64,000 bases of DNA, taken from positions 1,275,780 to 1,339,779 of the forward strand of contig NZ_KE387185.1 in NCBI RefSeq assembly GCF_000430645.1. The letters run 5' to 3'. The position numbers and the translations under genes are program-made. The stretch is from Aquimarina latercula DSM 2041. GTDB lineage: Bacteria; Bacteroidota; Bacteroidia; Flavobacteriales; Flavobacteriaceae. Shown one piece after another: positions 42,121-52,252 of this stretch. The notes beneath the pieces were generated by a model, which saw only the letters and a list, made by a program, of their open reading frames with translations, ran no database searches and was not told the origin of the DNA. How positions within the stretch are numbered: position 1 is the first letter of the stretch; every line of letters starts with the position of its first letter.

Positions 42121-43629
42121 ATGCTCTTCGACACACAAACCAATCTTGCTTTTGATCAAAAAGTTGATCATTTTTTCGATCCTCAATCCAAATATAGCTA
42201 TGAAGAATATATGCATAAAGCGCTGCAATATGTAAAGTCTTTTTTGGATAGAGATCATTTTTATCCAGGAGAAGTATCTGACTTTCGGGAAAAGAAAGAT
42301 TTACTCTATCCAAACGCGAATGAAACCTTATCAGTGGATCAGGCTCTTAATGAAATTAAAGAATTGTATCTCGATCATACCATTGCTTTTCATCATCCTA
42401 ACTATGTTGCGCATCTTAATTGCCCTGTATTGCTTCCCGCTTTGGTTGGTGATTTAATCGCTTCATCCGTAAATACGGCCGTAGAAACTTGGGATCAAAG
42501 TATTTCTGGAACGTATATAGAACAGGAAATGATTCGATGGATTTGTGATAAAATGAACTTACCATCTACTGCTGATGGTGTTTTTACCAGTGGTGGAACC
42601 CAATCCAATTTTATGGCCTTGTTATTAGCACGAGATAATTATGCGTTTAAACATTTTGGATTGAATCTAAAGGAGAATGGCTGGTCAGATGTAGTTTCTA
42701 AATTTCGTTTTTTCTGTTCGGATAAAGCTCATTTTAGTATTAGAAAAAATGCTGCTCTTATGGGCATGGGATACAATTCGGTGATTCCTGTGGCTACGGA
42801 TGAAAAGATGAAAATGGAGGCAGATGCGTTAGTACAAGCCATTGAAAAAGAAAAACAAATAGGAAATATACCTATTGCTATTGTAGCTACCGCAGGAACC
42901 ACCGATTTTGGTAGTTTTGACCCTTTGGATACCATTGCAAAAATCGCTAATGAATATGATATTTGGTTCCATGTGGATGGCGCTTATGGTGGTAGTTATG
43001 TACTCACTGAAACACATCGCCATCTTTTAGAAGGAATTAAACATGCGGATTCTGTTACTATTGATTTTCATAAAACAATGTTTCAACCTGTTTGTTCTAG
43101 TGCTTTCTTAGTTAGAGATACAGAACACTTTAAGTATGTTTCATATTACGCAGATTATCTAAATCCATTAGAACATAGAGATGAAAAATATCCTAATTTG
43201 ATAGAAAAGTCAATCCAAACTACTAGACGATTTGATGCGTTGAAACTCTGGTTTACCTTAAAAATGACTGGAGAAAAAAATATAGGAGCATTTTTAGAAA
43301 AAGTACATTATCTAGCATTAGATCTTTATCATAGCGTTAGAGATGATATCTATTTTGAAATGGCTCATAAACCAGAGCTAAGTACATTAGTTTTTCGATA
43401 TAAAGTTCCAGGTGTATCGTCAGATGCACTTCTTGATAAAACGAATCTTTATATTAAAAATACCTTGTTTAAATCGGGTCAAGCTTCTATAGCGAGCACA
43501 AAATTTAATGGGAAAACATATTTAAAATTTACATTATTAAATCCTAAAAGTACCATTGACGATCTGTTAAATATCATTCAGATGATTAAGGAAACAGCTA
43601 AGACTTACAATAGCGAAAAGCACAATTAA
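42121..43629 (+). CDS. PLP-dependent amino-acid decarboxylase (siderophore diamine formation, DesA/BibA-like)
   Basis: A 502-residue group II PLP decarboxylase. The Schiff-base Lys318 lies in TIDFHKTMFQP, preceded by IWFHVDGAYGGSYV and by TSGGTQSNFMALLLARD. In hydroxamate siderophore pathways it decarboxylates lysine to cadaverine (ornithine to putrescine is an alternative). I prefer ATG 42121; the longer TTG start at 42076 would run translation through the promoter palindrome at 42097. It is the first gene of a six-gene operon with hydroxylase, exporter and synthetases. Confidence 0.88.
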   Translation: MLFDTQTNLAFDQKVDHFFDPQSKYSYEEYMHKALQYVKSFLDRDHFYPGEVSDFREKKDLLYPNANETLSVDQALNEIKELYLDHTIAFHHPNYVAHLNCPVLLPALVGDLIASSVNTAVETWDQSISGTYIEQEMIRWICDKMNLPSTADGVFTSGGTQSNFMALLLARDNYAFKHFGLNLKENGWSDVVSKFRFFCSDKAHFSIRKNAALMGMGYNSVIPVATDEKMKMEADALVQAIEKEKQIGNIPIAIVATAGTTDFGSFDPLDTIAKIANEYDIWFHVDGAYGGSYVLTETHRHLLEGIKHADSVTIDFHKTMFQPVCSSAFLVRDTEHFKYVSYYADYLNPLEHRDEKYPNLIEKSIQTTRRFDALKLWFTLKMTGEKNIGAFLEKVHYLALDLYHSVRDDIYFEMAHKPELSTLVFRYKVPGVSSDALLDKTNLYIKNTLFKSGQASIASTKFNGKTYLKFTLLNPKSTIDDLLNIIQMIKETAKTYNSEKHN

Positions 43630-43643
43630 AAATAGAAAGCATA

Positions 43644-44975
43644 ATGACGAAAGAAGAAAAGATACTTGATTTTATTGGGATTGGCGTAGGTCCTATGAAT
43701 TTAGGACTAGCCTGTTTGTCCGAGCCAATTACAGAGTTAGATGGACTGTTTTTAGATAGTAAAGAAAAATTTGACTGGCATCCAGGTATGATGCTTCAGG
43801 ATACTACATTACAGATCCCTTTTATGGCAGATTTAGTAACCTTAGCAGATCCTACAAATCCATACAGTTTTCTAAATTATATCAAGGAACAAGGAAGAAT
43901 CTATTCATTTTATATTAGAGAAAATTTTCTTTTACTAAGAAATGAATACAATCAGTATTGTCGTTGGGCAATTGATAAATTATCTAATGTTCAATTTGGG
44001 ACCGAAGTGGTTGAGATTGCCTATGATGAAAAGGAGCAATATTATACTGTTCTTTCGGAATGTACAAAAACGAATAAACGTAAAGTTCATAGAGCTAGAA
44101 GACTTGTTTTGGGAACCGGAACAAGTCCGTATATACCCAGTTGTTGTAATTCTTTAAAAGAAGATGCGATTCATTCTAGTTCTTATTTGCCAAATAAGAA
44201 GAAGTTACAATCCAAAAAATCTATTACAGTTTTTGGCAGTGGTCAGAGTGCCGCAGAGATTTTTTATGATCTCTTACAAGAAATAGATGAAAAAGGATAT
44301 GAATTGAATTGGATTACGAGATCGCCAAGATTCTTTCCGTTAGAATATTCAAAACTTACTTTAGAGATGACGTCTCCTGAGTACGTAGATTATTTTTATA
44401 ATCTGCCTAATTACAAACGTAATGAGTTGATTAAGAGTCAAAAGCATTTGTACAAAGGGATCAATCAAGATTTGATTGCTGATATATTTGATTTGATATA
44501 TACGAAACGATTGCTCGCGGATGTCAAAGTAAATTTAAGAACAAATTCAGAGTTACAGAAAGCGGTGTATGATAGTACTTTGAACACCTTTTATCTAGAA
44601 ATTCACCAGCATGAGCAAGATAAATACTATCGTCATACAACGGAAGGAGTAGTATTGGCTACAGGATATCAATATCAAAAACCAACATTTGTCGATGGGA
44701 TTAGTGATCGAATTCGATGGGATGAAAAAGGAAGATATGATGTACATCGTAATTATGCTATTGATCAATTGGGGCGTGAGATATTTGTACAAAATGCCGA
44801 ACTACATACACACGGATTTGTAACTCCCGATTTAGGTATGGCAGCTTATCGCAATTCATATATCATCAAAGAATTAACAGGCACAGATTATTATGCTATA
44901 GAAAAGAGAGTTGCATTCCAGCAGTTTGATGTGTTAGAAGAAGAGGAAATTATGATAGAAACTCCAACAACCTAA
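43644..44975 (+). CDS. FAD/NADPH-dependent lysine/cadaverine N-monooxygenase (IucD/DesB-like)
   Basis: A 443-residue N-hydroxylase. FAD motif GIGVGPMNLGLACL at about 12-25, NADPH motif VFGSGQSAAEIFYDLL (Gly198 region), and the late LATGYQY (about 339) and HTHGFVTPDLGMAAYRNSYI motifs are all intact. It N-hydroxylates the primary amine of cadaverine, or of lysine, to set up the hydroxamate. It starts 15 bp after the decarboxylase, so the two are translationally linked. The decarboxylase partner favours cadaverine as substrate. Confidence 0.92.
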   Translation: MTKEEKILDFIGIGVGPMNLGLACLSEPITELDGLFLDSKEKFDWHPGMMLQDTTLQIPFMADLVTLADPTNPYSFLNYIKEQGRIYSFYIRENFLLLRNEYNQYCRWAIDKLSNVQFGTEVVEIAYDEKEQYYTVLSECTKTNKRKVHRARRLVLGTGTSPYIPSCCNSLKEDAIHSSSYLPNKKKLQSKKSITVFGSGQSAAEIFYDLLQEIDEKGYELNWITRSPRFFPLEYSKLTLEMTSPEYVDYFYNLPNYKRNELIKSQKHLYKGINQDLIADIFDLIYTKRLLADVKVNLRTNSELQKAVYDSTLNTFYLEIHQHEQDKYYRHTTEGVVLATGYQYQKPTFVDGISDRIRWDEKGRYDVHRNYAIDQLGREIFVQNAELHTHGFVTPDLGMAAYRNSYIIKELTGTDYYAIEKRVAFQQFDVLEEEEIMIETPTT

Positions 44976-44986
44976 CAAAAATTCTA

Positions 44987-46168
44987 ATGAAGAACTTTTT
45001 GATCATAATGACCTTAGTAGCTGTGGTAAGTGATTATTTATTACATCCTTTTTATCCTCAATTTTTCGAAGCTCGATTCGGAGTGACAAATCCAGAATTG
45101 GTAGGTTATTATTTTGCTGCGATATGCTTTATGGTGATGATTTCGTTTCCTTTTTGGGCATATGTTTCTAAAAAAATAACGGAGCTTAATATTCTCATAT
45201 ACACACAGTTTGTGGCAGGAATATTGGCTTTATGTTGTTATGCAACTACATCATATGTAAACTTCTGGGTCATTTCTTTAGTGATGATCTTATTTAAAGG
45301 TAGCTATCTACTAGTATATCCGTATATCCTAAAAATTATTACTAAAAAAGAACATCCTAAAACCATTGGTTTATTATCTGTAGTGGTACATCTTGGTGGA
45401 ATATTAGGAGCAGTGATAGGAGGTGCTACAGTAGATTTAATTGATGCAGGTTACATTTTTCTGATTATGGCGGTTGGAGATTTTATACAAATGGGTATGA
45501 GTGCTTATTTATTAAGAAGTAACAAATACAATACAACCAAAATCTTGGAACCGGAAGGGTCTATTAAACAGAACTCAAAAATGATTCCCAGAGGTTTTAT
45601 TCTCAAAATTGGATTGATTACTATGATTTTGTATTTCAGCGATTTTTTGATAAGACCATTTTTTGCAACCTATTGGGAAAGCATTTCAGTATATAATACT
45701 ACACTAGTATCAGGAACAGTATATGCAATACCTGGTTTTGTAGCGCTGATTGCTTTATGGATAAATACGAAGAGAAAAGAAACAAATAATGTATGGCAAC
45801 AGATGGTGCCAATATTATTAATAGGTATTACTGGATTATTTCTTCAAGGGCTTTCTACAGAAATAACAGTAATAATAGGTAGAATAATTTATGGTTGGGC
45901 AATTTTTCAAGGAGTTGTAAAATTTGATGTATTGCTCTTTAAATTTAGTACACCAGATTCTTATGCTATGGATTATAGTAAGGTACATTTTTTTCAAAAC
46001 CTAGGAGTGTTGCTATCGTCTTTTTCTGTGGGGCTACTAGTAGATAATTATGGATTGAGAATTCCATTTTTGGTTGCTTTAGGTGGTTTTAGTATCACTT
46101 TATTGCTGTATTATTTAATTTTTAAAGTTGCTCCAAAACTCACTTCTAAACAATTAGCTAAGTCATAA
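44987..46168 (+). CDS. MFS transporter, probable siderophore exporter
   Basis: A 393-residue major facilitator with about 12 membrane segments. It opens MKNFLIIMTLVAVVSDYLLHPFYPQFFEARFG-like (first helix ending in a DYLLHPFYP loop) and has the loop-2 region FWAYVSKKITELNI. Its place between the hydroxylase and the synthetases makes siderophore export the natural role. Import of a precursor cannot be excluded from sequence. Confidence 0.85.
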   Translation: MKNFLIIMTLVAVVSDYLLHPFYPQFFEARFGVTNPELVGYYFAAICFMVMISFPFWAYVSKKITELNILIYTQFVAGILALCCYATTSYVNFWVISLVMILFKGSYLLVYPYILKIITKKEHPKTIGLLSVVVHLGGILGAVIGGATVDLIDAGYIFLIMAVGDFIQMGMSAYLLRSNKYNTTKILEPEGSIKQNSKMIPRGFILKIGLITMILYFSDFLIRPFFATYWESISVYNTTLVSGTVYAIPGFVALIALWINTKRKETNNVWQQMVPILLIGITGLFLQGLSTEITVIIGRIIYGWAIFQGVVKFDVLLFKFSTPDSYAMDYSKVHFFQNLGVLLSSFSVGLLVDNYGLRIPFLVALGGFSITLLLYYLIFKVAPKLTSKQLAKS

Positions 46169-46178
46169 GAAATTCTGA

Positions 46179-48626
46179 ATGGAAAAAATAGCCAATAACA
46201 TACAGCATCAGTATCATAAAATTTATTCAAAAAGCTTTTCTGATTTTGGGACCATAGAGATACGACCTTTTAGGATATCTGAAGACAGCGAGATATTGCA
46301 CAAATGGGTAAATATGGACTATGCTATTTTTTGGGGAATGCAAGGGTACGATTTACAACAGGTACGACAAGAATATATAAAATTGATGGAGCCGGAACAT
46401 TATGATGTTTTTGTAGGTGTTTTTAAAGGTAAACCGGTTTTTGTATTAGAAAGATATAATCCCAAAGAAGATATTATAAGTACACTCTATAGCGTGGAAA
46501 AAGGAGACTGTGGGATTCATATCATCGTTGCTCCGCCACGTGTTAAGATCCCAAATTTTACATGGTATTTATTTACGGCTATAATGGATTTTGTGTTTAA
46601 AGATTCCTCCGTAAATAGAATCCTAGTAGAACCTGATATCCGTAATAAAAAGATGTTTGCATTATGTCAGCGGATAGGTTTTCAGCTCGATAAAATTATA
46701 GAACTCCCAAATAAGACTGCTCAAATAGCATTTTTAGACAAAAAACAATATCAAGATTTTACATCAATTTCAAAAATTAATAAAAGAAGTGCTATGAATA
46801 CTTTAGACAATGCTGTTTCGCCCCAACAATCTATAGCTCATTTACAACCCGAAGTTTGGGTTAAAGTAAATACTCTTTTTGTAACCAAAGCAATTTGCGA
46901 ATTTAGTCATGAACTTCTGATCACACCAGTTGTTCTAGAAAAATTAAAGGACGGTTGGAATAGTTATATTTTAAAATCAGATAATCCTACCATTCAATAT
47001 CAATTTAGCGCAAAACCATTAGCGTTAAACCATTTATATATTGAATCAGGATCGATCAAAAAATATGAAGAAAGTGAATCCGTTGTCATAGACGGTGTTT
47101 TATTTATAAAGGAATTTAGAAAACAGCTCGGTATTAAGGATACTCAAATGCCATTATATTTAGAAGAGATCATTAGTACCTTATATGGCAGCGCATTTAA
47201 ATTTTTAAAAGGTAATCCAACTTCAGAGGAGCTAGCGATCGCCGATTTTCAAACTATTGAACAGTCCATGACAGAGGGACATCCTGGTTTTGTTGCTAAT
47301 AATGGCCGTATAGGTTTTGATAGTAGTGATTATAGGTCGTATGCTCCCGAAGCTGGTAATTCTTTTTCATTAATATGGTTGGCAGGTCATAAAAGCAGAG
47401 CTGTATATGCAGCAACCGAGGTATTATCTTATGATACTTTAATACAGCAAGAATTAGATAATGAGACGATAACATCTTTTGAGACGATTATAAAAAATAA
47501 AGGTTTTGATCCGGAAGATTACTTCTTTATTCCTATGCATCCATGGCAATGGTTTAATAAATTAGCTAATATATTTTCGCCAGAACTTGCTACCGGAAAC
47601 CTAATATGTTTAGGATATGGTCCGGATCAATACCTTGCTCAACAATCTATTAGAACATTATTCAATAAAACGAATCCTAAAAAATTCTATACCAAAACAG
47701 CGCTTTCAATTCTAAATATGGGGTTTATGCGCGGGCTTCCGCTGTATTATCTTGGGACTGCTCCTAAAATGGCAGTTTGGTTAGAAGAGTTACTTTATAA
47801 TGACTCTTATATTCAGGAAACGGGTTTTAGGATGCTAAGTGAGATTGCTTCGATAAGTTATGTGAACCCTTATTTTGAAGAGTTTGGTCCTCACAACGAT
47901 TATAATAAGATGTTAGCATCCCTTTGGAGAGAAAGCCCCATTGCCAATGTAAATGGAAACCAACAAGCCATGACTATGGCAGCATTGCTGCATGTAGATC
48001 AAAATGGAGAAGCTTTATTACCAAAAATTATTGAAAAATCTAGTCTAACTATAACGGATTGGTTGCGTTTATATTTAAAAGCATATTTAAGCCCACTATT
48101 GCATTGTTTTTATCATTTTGACCTGGTTTTTATGCCTCATGGAGAGAACATTATCATAGTATTAGAAGATCAAATTCCTGTGAAATCTTTCTTAAAAGAT
48201 ATTACGGAAGAAGCTTGTATTCTAAATCCAGAAGTTGAGCTGCCAGATCATTTAAAACGCATGTATGCTCCAGTTCCAGAAGATGTAAAATTACTTTCAA
48301 TTTTCACAGATATATTCGACGGTTTTTTCCGATTTATGTCTCATATTTTAGTTGCACATGCTAATTTCAAAGAAGAAGAATTTTGGAAAGTGGTTGCAGA
48401 TGTAATTCAAGAATATCAGGATCGTTATCCAGAAAAAGAAGCAAAATTTAAGCAATATGATTTATTTGCTCCAGAATTTCAATTGTCTTGTTTAAATAGA
48501 TTACAACTAAATAATCACAAACAAATGATTGATTTAGATGACCCTGTAGCATTGCTTCAGTTTGCTGGTAAACTAGAGAATCCCATTGCTGCTTTTAGAA
48601 AAGATTTAGTAGGTACAACTTCATAA
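46179..48626 (+). CDS. Fused acyltransferase-NIS synthetase 1 (BibC-like siderophore synthetase)
   Basis: An 815-residue protein. Residues 1-~200 form a GNAT/IucB-type acyltransferase (GTIEIRPFRISEDSEILHKW; DVFVGVFKGKPVFVLERY), expected to acylate N-hydroxycadaverine, for instance with succinyl-CoA. Residues ~230-815 form an IucA/IucC NIS synthetase with FhuF-like end: EGHPGFVANNGRIGF with His368, HPWQW at 454, LNMGFMRGLP and MPHGENIII. It condenses the acylated hydroxylamine units through an adenylate. The fusion matches the bisucaberin enzyme BibC. First of two tandem copies. Confidence 0.9.
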   Translation: MEKIANNIQHQYHKIYSKSFSDFGTIEIRPFRISEDSEILHKWVNMDYAIFWGMQGYDLQQVRQEYIKLMEPEHYDVFVGVFKGKPVFVLERYNPKEDIISTLYSVEKGDCGIHIIVAPPRVKIPNFTWYLFTAIMDFVFKDSSVNRILVEPDIRNKKMFALCQRIGFQLDKIIELPNKTAQIAFLDKKQYQDFTSISKINKRSAMNTLDNAVSPQQSIAHLQPEVWVKVNTLFVTKAICEFSHELLITPVVLEKLKDGWNSYILKSDNPTIQYQFSAKPLALNHLYIESGSIKKYEESESVVIDGVLFIKEFRKQLGIKDTQMPLYLEEIISTLYGSAFKFLKGNPTSEELAIADFQTIEQSMTEGHPGFVANNGRIGFDSSDYRSYAPEAGNSFSLIWLAGHKSRAVYAATEVLSYDTLIQQELDNETITSFETIIKNKGFDPEDYFFIPMHPWQWFNKLANIFSPELATGNLICLGYGPDQYLAQQSIRTLFNKTNPKKFYTKTALSILNMGFMRGLPLYYLGTAPKMAVWLEELLYNDSYIQETGFRMLSEIASISYVNPYFEEFGPHNDYNKMLASLWRESPIANVNGNQQAMTMAALLHVDQNGEALLPKIIEKSSLTITDWLRLYLKAYLSPLLHCFYHFDLVFMPHGENIIIVLEDQIPVKSFLKDITEEACILNPEVELPDHLKRMYAPVPEDVKLLSIFTDIFDGFFRFMSHILVAHANFKEEEFWKVVADVIQEYQDRYPEKEAKFKQYDLFAPEFQLSCLNRLQLNNHKQMIDLDDPVALLQFAGKLENPIAAFRKDLVGTTS

Positions 48627-48639
48627 TTAAACGAGCATT

Positions 48640-51090
48640 ATGGAAAATACTGAAATCTCACAAAACATAGTTTTTTCAAGAACAATTGAAAATTTTGGAA
48701 CTATACATTTACGCCATTTAGATTTTGATTATGATATTTCTACTATTCATAAATGGGTAACAAAAGAGTATGCTACATATTGGGGTATGCTAGAAAGTTC
48801 TATAGAAGAAGTACGCTCAGAATATTCGGCGCTAGTTTCCAGAAAAGACTATGATGTTTTTATAGGTGTATATAATGGAGTTCCCATCTTTTTAATGGAA
48901 AAGTACAAAGCAGCAACAGATAGGATTTCTGACTATTATTCTGCTAAAGATACTGATTACGGCATGCATATTTTGGTAGCGCCATCAGATTATAAAATCA
49001 CTGGATTTACCTGGAATGTATTTACTACAGTTCTTGAATATTTCTTTGAATTACCCGATGTAGAAAGAATAGTGGTAGAGCCAGATGTTAGAAATCAAAA
49101 GATTCATACCCTTAATAAAAAAGCTGGGTTTGTATACCAAAAAGAAATCGAATTACCGGAAAAAACTGCAGCATTAGCTTTTTGTGAACCAGAAGATTAT
49201 AAAAAAGCCAAAAATGCTTTTAGAGAAAAAATAAAACCAATGACCAACTTAAATATATCTGATTCATTAAGAGTATCTCACGCTCACCTTAATCCATCTA
49301 ACTGGAAAAGTGTAAATAGAGCTCTTGTAAGCAAAGCAATTAGCGAATTTTCACACGAATTACTTTTTAAACCTCAACAAGAAACAACTAATAAAAAGTG
49401 GAATAAATATGTGCTAATTGCCGATACTCCTGGAATAACATATGAATTTACTGCGCAAAAATATAAGCTTGATCATTGGGATATTGATAAAAGCTCTATT
49501 ATTAAAAAAGTAAATGATATTCAGGTTCCAATCGATGCATTAACGTTTATCGTAGAGTTTGTGTATACCTTAGAAATACCAAAACATTTACTTCCTGTAT
49601 ACTTAGAAGAAATATCTAGTACATTATCCGGTGCTGCGTATAAGAAAGGTCATCATTCATTTTCATCAAGCGAACTAGTAGATAGCTCTTTCCAGGTCAT
49701 AGAGCATGCAATGACAGAAGGACATCCTTGTTTTGTTGCAAATAACGGAAGAATAGGTTTTGATGGTCAGGATTATTTGCAATATGCTCCAGAAACCAAT
49801 TTACCTTTTAAAATATATTGGTTAGCGGGTCATAAAAGTAAAACCACTTTTACTTCTGTACACAAATTTGAATACAAATCTTTAATGCGAAAAGAGTTAG
49901 GGGTTCAGTTAATTTCAAAATTTAATACCAAATTGGAATCCTTAGGATTAGATACCAGTTCTTATATTTTTATTCCTGTACATCCTTGGCAATGGAATAA
50001 TAAAATACTTCAGGTATTTGCTGCCGATATTGCGAATCAAAATTTGGTATTCTTAGGTGAAGGTGATGACTATTTCTCTGCTCAGCAATCAATTAGGACA
50101 CTTTACAATAAAAGCAATCCTGAGAAAATGTATACCAAAACGGCTTTGTCTATTCTAAATATGGGATTTATGAGAGGACTTTCTCCTTCTTATATGAAGA
50201 GCACACCACATATTACGGAATGGATAACGGATTTATTAGGTAAGGATGTATATCTAAAGCAAAAAGGTTTCACTATGTTAGGAGAAGTTGCTACCGTTGG
50301 TTTCCAGAACACTTTCTATGAAGTGTTAGGAAAAACAAATGCTCATAATAAGATGCTATCAGCTTTATGGAGAGAAAGTCCGCATGCAAAAATAAAGAAG
50401 AGTCAACAATTAATGACAATGGCTGCATTGCTTCATTTGGATGGAGATGGTGATTCATTTATAGGAGCATTAATCAAAGCTTCTGTTTGTGATGTCAGTA
50501 GTTGGGTCAAAAGATACTTGGACGCATATTTATCACCATTACTACACTGTTTTTATACATATGGGTTTGTTTTTATGCCACACGGAGAAAATATCATTAT
50601 GGTGTTGGAGAATCATATTCCGGTAAAAATCTTAATGAAAGATATCACAGAAGAAGTGATTGTTTTTAATGAGAAACTGGAATTACCAGAAAAAGTAAAA
50701 CGATTATATACAGAAACTTCTGATACAATGAAAGTATTATCAATCTTTACAGATGTTTTTGATTGCATTTTTAGATTTCTAACTCCGATTTTAGAAAGAG
50801 ATCTCCAGTATGCTGAGAATGATTTTTGGCAAGAAGTAGCCTTATGTATTTATTCATATCAAACGGAACATCCAGAATTACAATCAGAGTTTGATCGATA
50901 TGACCTCTTTGTATCAGAGTTTGATAGGTGTTGCTTAAATAGATTACAACTGAAAAACACTCAACAAATGTTGAATCTAACGGATCCCATGGCTAGCTTA
51001 ATTCTAGAGGGAACACTAGAAAACCCTATTGCTAAGTTTAAGAAAATAAATTTAAATAATCGAAAGTCTGAACTTATTGAAGATAACTAA
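48640..51090 (+). CDS. Fused acyltransferase-NIS synthetase 2, tandem paralogue
   Basis: An 816-residue paralogue of the preceding gene, collinear along its whole length and 13 bp downstream. The acyltransferase half is intact (GTIHLRHLDFDYDISTIHKW; DVFIGVYNGVPIFLMEKY). The synthetase half has EGHPCFVANNGRIGF (His362), HPWQWNNKI, LNMGFMRGLS and MPHGENIIMVLE. Both copies keep the recognisable NIS motifs, so neither looks like a dead duplicate. They may divide oligomerisation and macrocyclisation, or use different acyl donors. Confidence 0.9.
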   Translation: MENTEISQNIVFSRTIENFGTIHLRHLDFDYDISTIHKWVTKEYATYWGMLESSIEEVRSEYSALVSRKDYDVFIGVYNGVPIFLMEKYKAATDRISDYYSAKDTDYGMHILVAPSDYKITGFTWNVFTTVLEYFFELPDVERIVVEPDVRNQKIHTLNKKAGFVYQKEIELPEKTAALAFCEPEDYKKAKNAFREKIKPMTNLNISDSLRVSHAHLNPSNWKSVNRALVSKAISEFSHELLFKPQQETTNKKWNKYVLIADTPGITYEFTAQKYKLDHWDIDKSSIIKKVNDIQVPIDALTFIVEFVYTLEIPKHLLPVYLEEISSTLSGAAYKKGHHSFSSSELVDSSFQVIEHAMTEGHPCFVANNGRIGFDGQDYLQYAPETNLPFKIYWLAGHKSKTTFTSVHKFEYKSLMRKELGVQLISKFNTKLESLGLDTSSYIFIPVHPWQWNNKILQVFAADIANQNLVFLGEGDDYFSAQQSIRTLYNKSNPEKMYTKTALSILNMGFMRGLSPSYMKSTPHITEWITDLLGKDVYLKQKGFTMLGEVATVGFQNTFYEVLGKTNAHNKMLSALWRESPHAKIKKSQQLMTMAALLHLDGDGDSFIGALIKASVCDVSSWVKRYLDAYLSPLLHCFYTYGFVFMPHGENIIMVLENHIPVKILMKDITEEVIVFNEKLELPEKVKRLYTETSDTMKVLSIFTDVFDCIFRFLTPILERDLQYAENDFWQEVALCIYSYQTEHPELQSEFDRYDLFVSEFDRCCLNRLQLKNTQQMLNLTDPMASLILEGTLENPIAKFKKINLNNRKSELIEDN

Positions 51091-51109
51091 TATTCATAAA
51101 AAATACTTT

Positions 51110-52210
51110 ATGTCAACTATAAAACCAAGTAGAATTTTAGCCATAGATTTTGGAAGAGGATTTAGCGTTATTGCTATGATTATGGTTCATACATTGTGGA
51201 TTCATGCTAGACAAGATGTGCAATCCGATACTTTTCTAGGACATTTTATTCATTTTGTAGGAAGAGGTACACCAGTTTTTTTGATAACAATGGGAGTATC
51301 TTTTATGATATCAAGGAATCAAGATATAAAAAGCGCAGTAAAAAGAGGTATAACGATTCTGGGAGTAGCTTATTTAATGAATTTTCTCAAGTTTTTAGCA
51401 CCTATACTTATAGGGTTAATGCCTGATAGTTTTATAGCCGCTTACGAATGGGAAATACCCTTGAATTTAGAAGAATACACATATTTATTATTAACAGGTG
51501 ATATATTACAATTAGCTGGAATATCATTGATTGTATTAGCACTGATCAGAGCATATTTAAAAAATAAATTTATCCTATTAGGGCTAGCTGTTTTAATAGC
51601 ATTCATATCTCCAGAATTAAGAGGCTTTCAATCAGAAATATTCGGGTTAAACTATATAACTCAATTGTTATGGAGTGATGGTTATTGGGTTTATTTTCCT
51701 GTTTTTCCTTGGATATCATTTATATTATTAGGGATGTTTTTTGGGAAATGGTATGTGGAAAAAGGATATGATCAGAATGAGTTATTTAAACGAATGTGTA
51801 TCGTAGGTTTACTATTTATTGCTGTTGGAGCCCCATTGGTATTTATGAATGAAGCATATCATTTTAATGATTTTTTTCATTTAGGACCTGGGGGAGTAAT
51901 TTATCTGGCGGGATGGAACTTTACAGTGTTATCAATATTCCATTGGATATTATCGAAAACCAAAGACAATTTCTTATATAAAACTTTCTACTATTGTAGT
52001 AAACATGTAACATCATTATATGTGATCCAATGGGTTTTGATTTGTTGGGGAATGGTGATTTTTGGTTTTCAAAGTAAAAGTGAACTCGGTACAATACTAT
52101 TAATGCCAATATTTATGGGATTAACATTTGTAATTCACTTCTCCGTGGGTAAAATCAGGAATATTTATAGGTCAGGTAAAACAATTCCTAAAGGAAGATT
52201 GACATCATAG
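51110..52210 (+). CDS. DUF1624/HGSNAT-like membrane acyltransferase in the siderophore operon
   Basis: A 366-residue protein with about ten membrane segments. The N terminus (RILAIDFGRGFSVIAMIMVH) resembles the DUF1624/heparan-alpha-glucosaminide acetyltransferase catalytic-domain family, which carries acyl groups across the membrane. I chose ATG 51110; the longer TTG start at 51077 would overlap the synthetase gene. Its operon position suggests acylation of the siderophore, or a role in its passage across the inner membrane. This is inference; no such gene is part of the minimal bisucaberin pathway. A bidirectional terminator follows. Confidence 0.75.
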   Translation: MSTIKPSRILAIDFGRGFSVIAMIMVHTLWIHARQDVQSDTFLGHFIHFVGRGTPVFLITMGVSFMISRNQDIKSAVKRGITILGVAYLMNFLKFLAPILIGLMPDSFIAAYEWEIPLNLEEYTYLLLTGDILQLAGISLIVLALIRAYLKNKFILLGLAVLIAFISPELRGFQSEIFGLNYITQLLWSDGYWVYFPVFPWISFILLGMFFGKWYVEKGYDQNELFKRMCIVGLLFIAVGAPLVFMNEAYHFNDFFHLGPGGVIYLAGWNFTVLSIFHWILSKTKDNFLYKTFYYCSKHVTSLYVIQWVLICWGMVIFGFQSKSELGTILLMPIFMGLTFVIHFSVGKIRNIYRSGKTIPKGRLTS

Positions 52211-52224
52211 AAATAGAATGACTA

Positions 52225-52252
52225 CTAGAGAACTGAATTTTCAGTTCTCTAG
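52225..52252. terminator. Bidirectional terminator between convergent genes
   Basis: A perfect 13-bp inverted repeat (CTAGAGAACTGAA / TTCAGTTCTCTAG) with a 2-nt centre sits between the operon end at 52210 and the end of the AraC gene. It overlaps the last bases of the latter. Confidence 0.75.

Noticed and set aside
51077..51109. TTG-initiated extension of the membrane acyltransferase overlapping the second synthetase gene
   Set aside because: It adds a short polar stretch before the ATG at 51110 and is not needed by the family.
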